Assembly (NCBI RefSeq): GCF_014196835.1
Contig: NZ_JACIEK010000010.1
Coordinates: 62,001-126,000 of the forward strand
Reading direction: 5' to 3'
Source: Aureimonas pseudogalii
GTDB taxonomy: Bacteria > Pseudomonadota > Alphaproteobacteria > Rhizobiales > Rhizobiaceae
Length of the DNA: 64,000 nt
Shown here piece after piece: positions 35,424 to 44,317 of the stretch. The notes under the pieces were generated by a model. It saw only the letters and a list, made by a program, of their open reading frames with translations, was not told where the DNA came from and ran no database searches. How positions within the stretch are numbered: position 1 is the first letter of the stretch; each line of letters opens with the position of its first letter. The position numbers and the translations under genes are program-made.

Positions 35424-36188
35424 TCAGCGCGTGAGATAGCCGCCGTCGATCGCCAGCACCGCGCCGGTGACGTAGCTCGCGGCCGGCGAGCATAGGAAGA
35501 GCGCGGCGTTCGCCACCTCCTCCACCGTGCCGTAGCGGCCCATCGGCGTCATCTGCCGCCAGATCGGATCCCAGTCGGGATTGGCGAAACCGCCGCGCGA
35601 CATGTCGGTGTCGATATAGCCGGGCGCCACCGCGTTGACGCGCACGCCCCGCGCCGCGAACTCGCTGGCAAGGCTCTTCGTCATCATGTGCACCGCCGCC
35701 TTCGAGGCGTTGTAGGCGGCCTGGTTCTGCGGAACGTTGGAGGCGAGCCCGGAGATCGAGCCGACGTTGAGGATCACGCCCGATCCTTGCGCCGTGAACG
35801 CCGGCAAGGCGGCGCGCGAGAAGCGGAAGACCTGCGCGACGTTGGTGGCGAGGATCGCCTCCAGCCGCTCGTCGTCGAAATCCTCGGTGTCGCCGTGCCG
35901 GGCGATGCCGGCATTGTTGACGAGGATGTCGATCCGTCCGTAGCGCTCGATCGTGTGGCGCACCAGTCGCTCGGGGGTGGCCGGGTCGGTGGCGTCGGCC
36001 GAGACGAAATCGAACTCGGCCCCGGCGGCGCGCAGCTGCGCCTCGCCCTCGGGATGATCGCGGCGCGCGGTGATCACGCATTTCGCGCCCGCTTCGCCGA
36101 AGATCTCCGCGATGCCGAGGCCGATGCCCCGGTTGCCGCCGGTGATCAGCGCCACCTGTCCGTCCAGTCTGAATTGGCCGAGCGTCAT
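35424..36188 (-). CDS. short-chain dehydrogenase/reductase, polyol/sugar type
   Basis: 254 residues, AAGGAG 6 nt before the ATG. Classical motifs: ITGGNRGIGLGIAEIF, NNAGIARHGD, GSISGLAS, YNASKAAVH, and the closing IDGGYLTR. It resembles the gluconate 5-dehydrogenase/galactitol dehydrogenase group that acts on open-chain sugars and polyols. The 31-nt gap to the ribitol-dehydrogenase-like gene suggests one transcript. With two SDRs here and two in the rightward operon, several polyol or ketose redox steps are encoded at this locus. Confidence 0.92.
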   Translation of the reverse strand: MTLGQFRLDGQVALITGGNRGIGLGIAEIFGEAGAKCVITARRDHPEGEAQLRAAGAEFDFVSADATDPATPERLVRHTIERYGRIDILVNNAGIARHGDTEDFDDERLEAILATNVAQVFRFSRAALPAFTAQGSGVILNVGSISGLASNVPQNQAAYNASKAAVHMMTKSLASEFAARGVRVNAVAPGYIDTDMSRGGFANPDWDPIWRQMTPMGRYGTVEEVANAALFLCSPAASYVTGAVLAIDGGYLTR

Positions 36189-36250
36189 GGTTTCTCCTTC
36201 CGCCGGGCCCCGATCGGGCCGGCTTGCCTGTCTCGAACACCGCCGTGCCG

Positions 36251-37501
36251 TCAGGGCATGGCCGGATCATCCCCTGCCGCCGGCAGATCGGCCGGCACGA
36301 CATCCTCGTTGAAGCGCTGGCTCTCCAGCGAGAGATAGCGCTGGTGCATCATGCAGGCCGCGCCGAAGGCCGAGCCGAAGGCGGCGTTCTCGTTCACCAC
36401 GATCAAGGGCAGCGGGAAGCTCGGCTCCTGAATCTCGGCGAGATGAAGGGCCACGCGCGCCGCCACCAGCGGATAGAGCAGCGCGACGGAGCCGCCGAGC
36501 ACGATGCGGTCGGGATCGACGATGCGGCAGGCCTGCACGAGGCCGAAGGCCAACGCCTTCGCCCAGGTCTCGCCGATCGCGACGGCGGCCGGGGCGCGGT
36601 GCTCGACGTCGGCGAGAAACTGCTCGAAGCTCGGATCGGAGCGCGGCGAGAGGGCACGGTAGGCCGAGAGGATCGCCTCCCGCCCGATCACCTGCTCCAG
36701 GCTGCGCTCGCCGCCCGCCTCATAGGGAATGCGCAGGTGGCCGATCTCGCCCGCCAGCCCGTTGCCGCCGCGAAACAGCGTGCCGTCGACGACGATGCCG
36801 CCGCCGATGCCGCTCTCCATCACCAGAAACAGCGTCACGCCCCCCCGCGGCGCGCCGCGCATGTAGGTGTCGCCGATCGCGAAGGCGTTGGCGTCGTTCT
36901 GCGCCAGCACGGGAACGCCGGACGGGAGGGCGCCGCGCAGACGCTCGGCGGGATGCACGTCCCGCCAGCCGAGCAGCGGGGCGATGCGGATGAAGCCGGT
37001 CTTGTCCATCTGCGCGGGAACCGACACGCCCACCCCCTCGCAGCGCGCCCAGCGCTCCGGTGCGAGGCGCCCGGTGGCCCAACGGCCGGCCAGCGCGAAG
37101 GCCTCGTCGAGCGGGATCGAGGGCCCGTCATAGGGCTCGATGCCCCGGTCGACGACGTTGCCGGCCAAATCCAGCTCGACGAAGCCGAGATGCTCGACGC
37201 CGATCTCAATGCCCACAAAAACCGCGGCGTCGGGCACGAGTTCGAGGAGGATGCCGGGTCGGCCCGCGCGCTGGGCCGCGCCGCCGGCCCGCGCCACCGC
37301 CACCTCGCGCACGAGGCCGCCGGCGGTGAGGCCGGCGACGATGTGGCCGGAGGAGGACCGGTTGAGGCGAAGCTCGCGCGCCAGATCGGCGCGGCTGAGG
37401 CGGCCGGACCGGTAGAGCGCACTGAGCGCGGCCACCTCGTTGCCGAGGCGGATGCGGCGCGGCGTGCTGGCGATGGAGCCCGGATCGAGCAAGAGGGACA
37501 C
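36251..37501 (-). CDS. ROK-family transcriptional regulator
   Basis: 416 residues from a GTG at 37501; a TTG at 37492, better spaced behind CCGGAG, is a good alternative. A winged helix (NEVAALSALYRSGRLSRADL, ARELRLNRSSSGHIVAGLTA) precedes the ROK domain with VFVGIEIGVEHLGFVELDLA, QNDANAFAIGD, ESGIGGGIVVDGTLFRGGNG and GEIGHLRIPY. The usual ROK zinc site CxCGxxGCxE is missing; the segment after GEIGHLRI reads PYEAGGERSLEQVIG, with no Cys. NagC/XylR-like members bind sugars and repress catabolic operons. It lies between the epimerase and the SDR genes and probably also controls the divergent transporter operon. Confidence 0.9.
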   Translation of the reverse strand: MSLLLDPGSIASTPRRIRLGNEVAALSALYRSGRLSRADLARELRLNRSSSGHIVAGLTAGGLVREVAVARAGGAAQRAGRPGILLELVPDAAVFVGIEIGVEHLGFVELDLAGNVVDRGIEPYDGPSIPLDEAFALAGRWATGRLAPERWARCEGVGVSVPAQMDKTGFIRIAPLLGWRDVHPAERLRGALPSGVPVLAQNDANAFAIGDTYMRGAPRGGVTLFLVMESGIGGGIVVDGTLFRGGNGLAGEIGHLRIPYEAGGERSLEQVIGREAILSAYRALSPRSDPSFEQFLADVEHRAPAAVAIGETWAKALAFGLVQACRIVDPDRIVLGGSVALLYPLVAARVALHLAEIQEPSFPLPLIVVNENAAFGSAFGAACMMHQRYLSLESQRFNEDVVPADLPAAGDDPAMP

Positions 37502-37617
37502 TCCGGAACGGATGGCAGGGCGAGGCGTCCCCCGCCGCTTCGGCAGCCGGGGGCACGGCAGGCGTACCGCGCGGCTCGCAGCATTGGGCCGTACCCTGGA
37601 CGGCAGAGCGTCCGCCT

Positions 37618-38502
37618 TCAAGGCCGGGCGTTGGTCTCGCGCCGGCGCGCCGCCTCCTCGCGCTTCAGATCGATGAAGGCCTTGGCATGCCGGGCGAGCG
37701 GCACGTTGTCGGTCCAGGTGTCGCGCCAGATCGCGCAGGCGAGCGACAGCGCCTCGTCCACCACCGCGCTGGAGAAGGATTCGAACGTGATGTTGCGGGC
37801 ATAGTCGATGTCGAGCAGGGCGTCGAAGATGCGGTCGAAGTCGATCACGCCGTCGCCGAGATATCCCCGGTTGCTCTCGCCGATGTGGAAATAGCCGATC
37901 CTGTCGCCGGCGAGGCGGATGGCGGCGGCGGGATTGGCCTCCTCGATGTTCATGTGGAACGTGTCGAGATGGAGCGTCACGGCGGCCGAGCCGGTCGCCT
38001 CGATGAAGGCGAGCCCCTGCGCGGCCGTGTTGAGGAGGTTGGTCTCGAAGCGGTTGACCACCTCCAGCACGAGGTCCACCCCGGCGGCCTCGGCGATCTC
38101 GGCGGTGCGCGCGATGGCGGCGACCGAGTTCTGCCGGCCGCGCTCTGTCGGCATCGTCGAATATTTGGTGTGGGCGGAATAGAGGATGCCGCCGAGCGTC
38201 TTGCCGCCGACGTCGCGCACCGCCTTCACGGCGTCGGCGAGCAGCGCCTCGCCGGCCCGCACCGTTGCCGCGTCCTCGCTCGACACATCGGCCGAGACCG
38301 GCAGGCCCATCGTCACGGCGATCTCGACGTCGAGCGACTGCGCCTTGCGGGCGAGACGATCGAGATCGAAGCGCTCGGGGCGCAGATAGGCGAACTCGAT
38401 CAGCCGGTAGCCGCAGTCGGCCGACTGTTCGAGCGCCGTCTCCAGCGCGTCCTGCGTTCCGCCGCCGGTCCAGACGAACGAATGAATGCCCAAGCGCCTC
38501 AT
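37618..38502 (-). CDS. ketose 3-epimerase (D-psicose/D-tagatose 3-epimerase family)
   Basis: 294 residues from the ATG at 38502, GGGAGAG 9 nt upstream. TIM-barrel sugar epimerase of the xylose-isomerase-like group. The metal and catalytic set is visible: Glu in DLVLEVVNRFETNLLNT, Asp/His in VTLHLDTFHMNIEEANPA, His in IGYFHIGESNRGYLGDG and Glu in ITFESFSS. The LEVVNRFE and LDTFHMNIEE strings are hallmarks of psicose/tagatose 3-epimerases. It inverts C3 of a ketose, shifting one ketose into the form accepted by downstream enzymes. First gene of the leftward set, divergent from the ABC operon. Confidence 0.92.
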   Translation of the reverse strand: MRRLGIHSFVWTGGGTQDALETALEQSADCGYRLIEFAYLRPERFDLDRLARKAQSLDVEIAVTMGLPVSADVSSEDAATVRAGEALLADAVKAVRDVGGKTLGGILYSAHTKYSTMPTERGRQNSVAAIARTAEIAEAAGVDLVLEVVNRFETNLLNTAAQGLAFIEATGSAAVTLHLDTFHMNIEEANPAAAIRLAGDRIGYFHIGESNRGYLGDGVIDFDRIFDALLDIDYARNITFESFSSAVVDEALSLACAIWRDTWTDNVPLARHAKAFIDLKREEAARRRETNARP

Positions 38503-38528
38503 GACCGAATCTCTCCCGCAGTCCCATA

Positions 38529-38547
38529 TTGTTGTTATGGGCAACAA
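38529..38547. promoter_or_regulatory. candidate ROK operator 1
   Basis: TTGTTG-N7-CAACAA in an AT-rich patch 27 bp before the epimerase ATG. Its right half shares GCAACAAA with the second site at 38731, 190 bp away. Part of the 385-bp divergent region 38503-38887, which holds no gene and must carry both promoters. Confidence 0.5.
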
Positions 38548-38729
38548 AATAGTGAGCGTGATCTTCTGTCAAGTCGTCGTAGATCATCGGACGATGCGAT
38601 GCAGCAAACCCTCGGACTGCACCGCAATAGAAACGGGCGATTTCGCCCTGCCGTCACGTTGATGCCAAGCGCGACGGACCCTCCGATCCCGCAAGTCTGC
38701 GGCTGACGCGAGATAATTTGAAGCTCGTC

Positions 38730-38745
38730 GCAACAAATGTTGTGC
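38730..38745. promoter_or_regulatory. candidate ROK operator 2
   Basis: GCAACAAATGTTGTGC holds CAACA-N2-TGTTG and repeats the GCAACAAA half-site of the first candidate. It lies 143 bp upstream of the binding-protein ATG. Two spaced sites would suit looping or joint repression of both divergent operons by the ROK regulator. Confidence 0.5.
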
Positions 38746-38887
38746 AGGTCTTGAAACTGCGTTAGCGTTCGGTCGGAGCAGGGTTCGGCGGAGACGAAGC
38801 GGGTCCGCTCCCAAGAAGACCGCGTGCCGTTGCTGCAGAGCGGAAGACATCGCCGGCCTGACATCATTCATTCTGGGAGGACTGAAC

Positions 38888-40321
38888 ATGAAGCATGGAT
38901 TGGGAACGGGTCTGCTCGCGCTGACGATCGCGCTGATGGGCGGCGTCGGGTCGGCGAGGGCCGACTTCTGGTCGGAGGCCGGCGCCAAGTTCAAGGGCGT
39001 TACCCTGCATGGCGTCACCGAGAGCACGCCCCCCTCGAACTACGTCAAGGACGTGCTGGCCAAGCAGTTCGAGGAGAAAACCGGCATCAAGGTCGAGCTG
39101 GAGACCACCTCCTGGGACCAGATGTACGACAAGGCGATCAAGGACATGGAGGCCAAGACCGGCATCTATGACATGGTCTATATCGAGCAGGACATCGTCT
39201 ACGCCTATCTGCAGCGCAACTTCCTCACCGACATCACCAAGACGCTGGCGGACGACCCTTCGCTGAAGGCGCCGACCTTCGACGAGAAGAACTTCACGAC
39301 CTTCGCCAACGACTTCCGCGGCACCGGCGATCACTTGTTCGGCGTGCCGATGGAAGCCTTCATCAAGATCTACCTCTACCGAACCGACCTCTTCAACGAT
39401 CCCGCGATCAAGGAGGCCTTCAAGAAGGAGACCGGCAAGGATCTGGCGCCGGCCAAGACCCACGAGGACTACACTGAGATCGCGGAGTTCTTCACCAAGT
39501 ACGGCAAGGACAAGGGCCAGGAGCTCTGGGGCACGACCTCGCAGGCCCATACCGGCCATCCCGCCTCTTGGTACGAATATGTCGAGTCGGTGGCGCCGAC
39601 CTTCGGCGTCTACAATTGGGGCATCGACGCCGACAAGAACTACGCCGCCAGCGTCGCCAACGGCGGCACGATGAACAGCGACAAGGCCAAGGCGGCGCTG
39701 AAGTACTTCCTGCATCTGCGCGACATCGCGCCGCCGGAATCGGCCTCCAGCACCTGGTCGGAGGTGGCGACGACGTTCGCCGCCGGCCGCGCCGCGCAGG
39801 GCCTCGTCTACGGCGAGAACGCCGCCTGGATCGCCTCCGACGCCTCGAAGTCGAAGGTCGTCGGGAATGTCGGCGTCGCGCTGCCGCCGCTCTCGGACGG
39901 CGTCATGGCGGATGCGGAATCGGGCAAGGGCTATATCGGCTACTACGACGGCGGCGCCTTCGGCGTGCCCGTCTCCGCCAAGAACCAGGAGGCCGCGCTC
40001 CTGTTCCTCCAGTATATCGGGCAGGACTCGGTGCAGTCCGACTGGGCCGTCGCCGCGCCGCGCATCACCAACACCGCCACCTACGACGACCCGAAGGTGA
40101 CGGAGATGGATGCCAAGCTCGGCGGCTACTACACGATGCTGAAGAACGACGGCAAGCTCTTCGCCGGCGCACCGAAATATCCGTTCCATGCGCAGGTCCG
40201 CGAGACCGTGGCGCCGATCTTCTACCGGATCCTCACCGGCGAGGTCGACCCGGACGAGGGGCTGGACGAGATGGCGACGGCCGCCGAGGGCGAGCTGACC
40301 AACCTCGGCTACCGCAAGTAG
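38888..40321 (+). CDS. CUT1 ABC importer, polyol/sugar-binding protein
   Basis: 477 residues, GGGAGGA 7 nt before the ATG. A signal peptide ([20 protein letters not shown], cut after ARA) leads to a large family 1 binding protein with many aromatic residues likely to stack on sugar ([32 protein letters not shown]). It resembles polyol-type CUT1 binding proteins more than maltodextrin ones, but this is a weak judgement. First gene of the rightward operon; a strong stem-loop follows it. Confidence 0.93.
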   Translation: MKHGLGTGLLALTIALMGGVGSARADFWSEAGAKFKGVTLHGVTESTPPSNYVKDVLAKQFEEKTGIKVELETTSWDQMYDKAIKDMEAKTGIYDMVYIEQDIVYAYLQRNFLTDITKTLADDPSLKAPTFDEKNFTTFANDFRGTGDHLFGVPMEAFIKIYLYRTDLFNDPAIKEAFKKETGKDLAPAKTHEDYTEIAEFFTKYGKDKGQELWGTTSQAHTGHPASWYEYVESVAPTFGVYNWGIDADKNYAASVANGGTMNSDKAKAALKYFLHLRDIAPPESASSTWSEVATTFAAGRAAQGLVYGENAAWIASDASKSKVVGNVGVALPPLSDGVMADAESGKGYIGYYDGGAFGVPVSAKNQEAALLFLQYIGQDSVQSDWAVAAPRITNTATYDDPKVTEMDAKLGGYYTMLKNDGKLFAGAPKYPFHAQVRETVAPIFYRILTGEVDPDEGLDEMATAAEGELTNLGYRK

Positions 40322-40327
40322 GAGCCG

Positions 40328-40363
40328 GCGCGGGCCGCCGCCTTCGCGCCCAGCGGCCCGCGC
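40328..40363 (+). other. stem-loop between binding protein and permease genes
   Basis: GCGCGGGCCGC (40328-40338) pairs perfectly with GCGGCCCGCGC (40353-40363) over a 14-nt loop, just after the binding-protein stop and with no T-run. Such structures often stabilise the upstream mRNA or partly end transcription so that binding protein is made in excess over the membrane parts. Confidence 0.65.
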
Positions 40364-40429
40364 GCTTCCACCCCCGAGCCGGGCATCACGCCCATCCGTG
40401 TACCGTAGCCTTCTGGGAGGGTGGCTTCC

Positions 40430-41311
40430 ATGCGCTCGAACAAGGTCGGCTGGCTGTTGCTGGCGCCGACGCTCGTCATTCTCGCGACCTTCGGCATCGT
40501 GCCCTTCTTCTACGTGCTCTACGTCGCGTTCCACCAATGGAACCCGTTCGGCGCCAGCCCCTTCATGGCGTTCAACGGCGCCAGCAACTTCCGGCGCCTC
40601 GTCTTCGACGCCGAGTTCCTGCGCTCCATCTGGTACACGCTGAAATTCGCCTTCTTCGCCGTCTTCAGCGAGATCGTGATCGGCTACCTGCTGGCGCAGC
40701 TCTTCATGCGCGAGTTTCCCGGCCGCGGCTTCTTCCGGACCATCCACACGCTGCCGCTCATCGTGGCGCCGATCGTGGTGGGCTCGGTCTGGCGGCTGAT
40801 GACGACGCCCTCGATCGGCATCATCCCGTATTATCTCAACGCCTGGTTCGGCTACGAGATGAACATCGGGCGCGACGCCAACGCCGCCTTCATCCTCACC
40901 GTCATCATGGACATCTGGCACTGGACGCCGCTGGTGACGCTGACGCTGCTCGCCGCGCTCGCCTCGCTGCCCAAGGAGCCCTTCGAGCAGGCGCAGATCG
41001 ACGGCGCCAGCCGCCTGCAGATCTTCTGGCACATCACGCTGCCGATGATCCGGCCGGCGATCCTCGCCACCGTCTTCATCCGCCTGATGGACGCGCTGCG
41101 CACCGTCGACGAGGTGTGGATGCTGACCGGCGGCGGCCCGGGCGCGGCCACCCGCTACATCGGCCTGCACATCTGGAAGGTCGTCTTCCCGAAGACCGAC
41201 TACGGCTACGGCTCGGCCATCTCGGTGGTCGTCCTCTACCTCACGCTGGTCATGTGCTGGCTGCTCTACGTCGCGCTCGTCGCGCCCCGCGCCCGCAAGA
41301 GGAGCCTGTGA
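40430..41311 (+). CDS. CUT1 ABC importer, MalF-type permease
   Basis: 293 residues from the ATG at 40430, chosen over the in-frame GTG at 40421 because GGGAGG is 9 nt upstream. Six helices beginning [20 protein letters not shown]; the EAA loop reads [20 protein letters not shown] and is followed by [20 protein letters not shown], as in MalF relatives. Its stop overlaps the next start (TGATG). Confidence 0.95.
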   Translation: MRSNKVGWLLLAPTLVILATFGIVPFFYVLYVAFHQWNPFGASPFMAFNGASNFRRLVFDAEFLRSIWYTLKFAFFAVFSEIVIGYLLAQLFMREFPGRGFFRTIHTLPLIVAPIVVGSVWRLMTTPSIGIIPYYLNAWFGYEMNIGRDANAAFILTVIMDIWHWTPLVTLTLLAALASLPKEPFEQAQIDGASRLQIFWHITLPMIRPAILATVFIRLMDALRTVDEVWMLTGGGPGAATRYIGLHIWKVVFPKTDYGYGSAISVVVLYLTLVMCWLLYVALVAPRARKRSL

Positions 41312-42147
41312 TGCAAAAGGAACGCCCGCTCTTCAACGTCGTGCTCTGGGTGCTGCTCAGCGTGCTCACGCTGTTCCCGATCTACTGGCTCTTCGTGATC
41401 TCGGTGAAGCCGGCGGTGGATCTCTTCACCACGCCCAGCCTCTTCCTCGATACCGCCTACTGGACCAACTATTCCAACGTTCTCGGCAACGAGACGCTAC
41501 GCCGCTACATGCTGAACTCGGTGATCATCTCCAGCGGCAACGCGCTGCTCTGCACGACGCTCGCCTTCATGGCCTGCTACGCGCTGTCGCGCTACGATCT
41601 CGGCGGCAAGGAGAACATCTTCTTCTGGACCATCACCAACCGCATGGCGCCGGCCGCGGTGTTCCTGCTGCCGTTCTTCCTCCTGTTCACGCAGGTCTTC
41701 GCGATCGGCGACTTCAAGCTCTACGACACGCGTATCGGGATGATCCTTCTCTACTGCACGTTCAACCTGCCCTTCGCGATCTGGACGCTGCGCCCGACCA
41801 TCGACGGCATTCCCAAGGAGCTCGACGAGGCCGCGACGGTGGACGGCGCCTCGACCTGGACGCTGATCCGCGAGGTGGTGTTCCCGCTCGCCCGGCCGGG
41901 CCTCGCGGTGACGCTGATCCTCACCTGGGTCTTCGCCTGGAACGAGTTCCTGCTCGCGGCGACGCTGACCAGCTTCAACGCGCGCACCATCACCACCGGC
42001 CTTTCGGAATACGTCACCACCACCGGCACCGAATGGGGCACGATGGCCTCGATCGCCATCATCACGCTGATCCCCGCGCTCGTCGTCTTCGCGGTGGTGC
42101 AGCGCCATATCGTGGCCGGCCTGACCTTCGGCGCGGTGAAGGAGTAG
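41311..42147 (+). CDS. CUT1 ABC importer, MalG-type permease
   Basis: 278 residues, AGAGGAG upstream. Six helices; EAA motif [20 protein letters not shown]; the conserved [12 protein letters not shown] segment and the end [15 protein letters not shown] are typical of MalG permeases. It forms the channel with the MalF-type partner. The ribosome-binding site for the following small gene lies inside its last codons (AAGGAG). Confidence 0.95.
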   Translation: MQKERPLFNVVLWVLLSVLTLFPIYWLFVISVKPAVDLFTTPSLFLDTAYWTNYSNVLGNETLRRYMLNSVIISSGNALLCTTLAFMACYALSRYDLGGKENIFFWTITNRMAPAAVFLLPFFLLFTQVFAIGDFKLYDTRIGMILLYCTFNLPFAIWTLRPTIDGIPKELDEAATVDGASTWTLIREVVFPLARPGLAVTLILTWVFAWNEFLLAATLTSFNARTITTGLSEYVTTTGTEWGTMASIAIITLIPALVVFAVVQRHIVAGLTFGAVKE

Positions 42148-42151
42148 AGCG

Positions 42152-42391
42152 ATGGATCATCCCGTGGATCTCGACGCCGCCGACGAGGAACTCGCCCTCG
42201 CGGCCCGCCGCCCGGCCCCCGAGGGCTTCCTGCCGATCGTCACCAACTGGTTCGACCGGCTGTTCATGGGCATCTACCTCTTCGTGGCGCTGGAGCTTCT
42301 CTGGATGCGCTTCCTCGAAGCCACGATCCCGCTCACCGTCTGCCACGTCCTGGCGCTGGCGCTCGGCGTCCTCATCGTCTGGAAGGGCTGA
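42152..42391 (+). CDS. small two-helix membrane protein of the ABC operon
   Basis: 79 residues, AAGGAG 8 nt before the ATG, 4 nt after the permease stop. An acidic N-terminus (DHPVDLDAADEELALAARR) leads to two membrane helices, FDRLFMGIYLFVALELLWMR and ATIPLTVCHVLALALGVLIV, ending WKG. No family was recognised. Position between permease and ATPase genes, good ribosome-binding site and conserved-looking hydrophobic pattern argue that it is real, probably an accessory subunit of the importer. Small membrane proteins are found in some glycerol- and polyol-type ABC operons. Confidence 0.8.
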   Translation: MDHPVDLDAADEELALAARRPAPEGFLPIVTNWFDRLFMGIYLFVALELLWMRFLEATIPLTVCHVLALALGVLIVWKG

Positions 42392-42515
42392 TCGCCCCCG
42401 CCGCCTTCCCCGCCATCGGGAAGCGACGCCGCCGCCACGCCAGAATCCCCCGCATCCGGGCGCCTCTCCGCGCGAGCGCCCGGTCTCTCCAAGCCGCATC
42501 GGAAGAGTTCCCCTC

Positions 42516-43577
42516 ATGGCACAGGTCATCGTCAAGGGCATCGTCAAGCGCTACGGCAGCGCGCAGGTCATCCACGGCGTCGACGTCGACATCGCCGACG
42601 GCGAGTTCGTGGTGCTCGTCGGCCCGTCCGGCTGCGGCAAGTCCACGCTTCTGCGGATGATCGCCGGGCTGGAGGCGATCTCGGCCGGCACGATCTCGAT
42701 CGGCGGGCGGGTGGTCAACGACGTCCTGCCCAAGGACCGCGACATCGCCATGGTGTTCCAGTCCTACGCGCTCTATCCGCACAAGACGGTCGCCGAGAAC
42801 ATGGGCTTCTCGCTGAAGATCAAGGGCGCGCCGAAATCCGAGATCGCCGCCAAGGTGAACAAGGCCGCCGGGATCCTCGATCTCGGCAAGCTCCTCGACC
42901 GCTACCCGAAGCAACTCTCCGGCGGCCAGCGCCAGCGCGTCGCCATGGGCCGCGCCATCGTGCGCGACCCCGCCGTGTTCCTCTTCGACGAGCCGCTGTC
43001 CAATCTCGACGCCAAGCTGCGCGTCGCCATGCGGGTGGAGATCAAGGAACTGCACCAGCGCCTTCGCACCACCATCGTCTACGTCACGCACGACCAGATC
43101 GAGGCGATGACCATGGCCGACAAGATCGTGGTGATGCGCGACGGGCGCGTCGAGCAGATCGGCCCTCCGCTGGAGCTCTACGACCGGCCCAACACGGTCT
43201 TCGTCGCCGGCTTCATCGGTTCGCCCGCGATGAACTTCGTCAAGGGCCGCATCGAGGCGCGCGACGGGCGGAGCGTCTTCGTCTCCGACGGCGGCGCCGT
43301 GCTGCCGGTGGACGAGGTGCGCGCCGAGCCGGGTCGCCCGGTGATCTACGGCATCCGGCCCGAGCATATCGACATCGGCCCCGGCGGCGTGCCGGCGCGC
43401 GTCTCGGTGCTGGAGCCGACGGGCTCTGAGACGCAGGTCTTCGCCCGCATCGGCGACGATTCGATCGACGCCGTGGTGAAGGATCGCATCTCGGTGCGCC
43501 CGGGCGAGGAGGTGTCGTTCCGCATCGACCCGCGCCGCGCCCATCTCTTCGACCGCGAGACCACGAAGCGGCTCTGA
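42516..43577 (+). CDS. CUT1 ABC importer ATPase (UgpC/MalK/SmoK type)
   Basis: 353 residues from the ATG at 42516, GGAAGAG 9 nt upstream. Walker A GPSGCGKST at 36-44, Q-loop in MVFQSYALYPHKTV, signature LSGGQRQRVAMGRAI, Walker B VFLFDEPLSNLDA, switch His in VTHDQ, and a C-terminal OB/TOBE domain (YGIRPEHIDIG). It powers the importer of this operon and, as such ATPases are often shared, might also serve the ATPase-less importer at 22.9-26.1 kb. The 124 nt before it are empty. Confidence 0.96.
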   Translation: MAQVIVKGIVKRYGSAQVIHGVDVDIADGEFVVLVGPSGCGKSTLLRMIAGLEAISAGTISIGGRVVNDVLPKDRDIAMVFQSYALYPHKTVAENMGFSLKIKGAPKSEIAAKVNKAAGILDLGKLLDRYPKQLSGGQRQRVAMGRAIVRDPAVFLFDEPLSNLDAKLRVAMRVEIKELHQRLRTTIVYVTHDQIEAMTMADKIVVMRDGRVEQIGPPLELYDRPNTVFVAGFIGSPAMNFVKGRIEARDGRSVFVSDGGAVLPVDEVRAEPGRPVIYGIRPEHIDIGPGGVPARVSVLEPTGSETQVFARIGDDSIDAVVKDRISVRPGEEVSFRIDPRRAHLFDRETTKRL

Positions 43578-43591
43578 AGGAGGGCGGTGCG

Positions 43592-44317
43592 ATGGACTTC
43601 CAGGGACAGCGCGTCGTCGTCACCGGCGCGGGCAAGGGCATAGGCCGCGCCACGGCGATCATGCTGGCGCGCCGCGGCGCGAGCGTCGTCGCGCTCACCC
43701 GCTCCGCAAGCGATCTCGCGACGCTGGAGGCCGAGACCGGCTGCCGGGGCATCGCCGTGGATCTCGCCGACGCCGAGGCGACGCGCGCGGCGGCTCTCGA
43801 AGCCCTGCCGGCCGACCTCCTCGTCAACTGCGCCGGCACCACGGAGCTGGAATCCTTCCTCGACGTGACCGTCGAGAATTTCGATCTCCTCCATGCCGTC
43901 AACACGCGCGCGCCGATGATCGTGGCGCAGGAATTTTCTCGCGAACTCGTGGCGTCGGGCCGAAAGGGCGCGATCGTCAACGTGTCGAGCTGCGCCGCCT
44001 TCGTCGGCATTCCCGACCATGCCGCCTATTGCGCCTCGAAGGCCGGGCTCGACGGGCTGACGCGCGTCATGGCGAAAGAACTCGGCCCCAAAGGCATCCG
44101 CGTCAACGGCGTGCACCCGACGGTGACGCTGACGCCGATGGCGTTGAAGGCGTGGAGCGACCCGGCCAAGGCTGCCGGCATGATGGCGCGCATTCCGCTC
44201 GGGCGCTTCGCCGAGCCCGACGACATCGCCGAGGTCATCCTCTTCCTCCTTTCGGACGCCGCCCGCATGGTGCATGGCCTGTCGATGCCCGTCGACGGCG
44301 GCTACATGATCGCCTGA
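43592..44317 (+). CDS. L-xylulose reductase (DCXR)-like SDR
   Basis: 241 residues, GGAGGG upstream. It follows the carbonyl/L-xylulose reductase pattern closely: GQRVVVTGAGKGIGRATAIM, DLLVNCAGTTELESFLDVT, catalytic NVSSCAA and YCASKAGLD, NGVHPTVTLTPM, then AWSDPAKAAGMMARIPLGRF. The SDR NNAG motif is NCAG here. Such enzymes interconvert a ketose and a polyol with NADP(H) or NAD(H). In this operon it probably oxidises the imported polyol or reduces a ketose, feeding the kinase whose start overlaps its stop (TGATG). Confidence 0.92.
   Translation: MDFQGQRVVVTGAGKGIGRATAIMLARRGASVVALTRSASDLATLEAETGCRGIAVDLADAEATRAAALEALPADLLVNCAGTTELESFLDVTVENFDLLHAVNTRAPMIVAQEFSRELVASGRKGAIVNVSSCAAFVGIPDHAAYCASKAGLDGLTRVMAKELGPKGIRVNGVHPTVTLTPMALKAWSDPAKAAGMMARIPLGRFAEPDDIAEVILFLLSDAARMVHGLSMPVDGGYMIA

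Noticed and set aside
38864-41170. 768-residue open frame on the minus strand
   Set aside because: Antisense to the binding-protein and permease genes; no domain, extreme Val/Gly/Asp/Arg bias.
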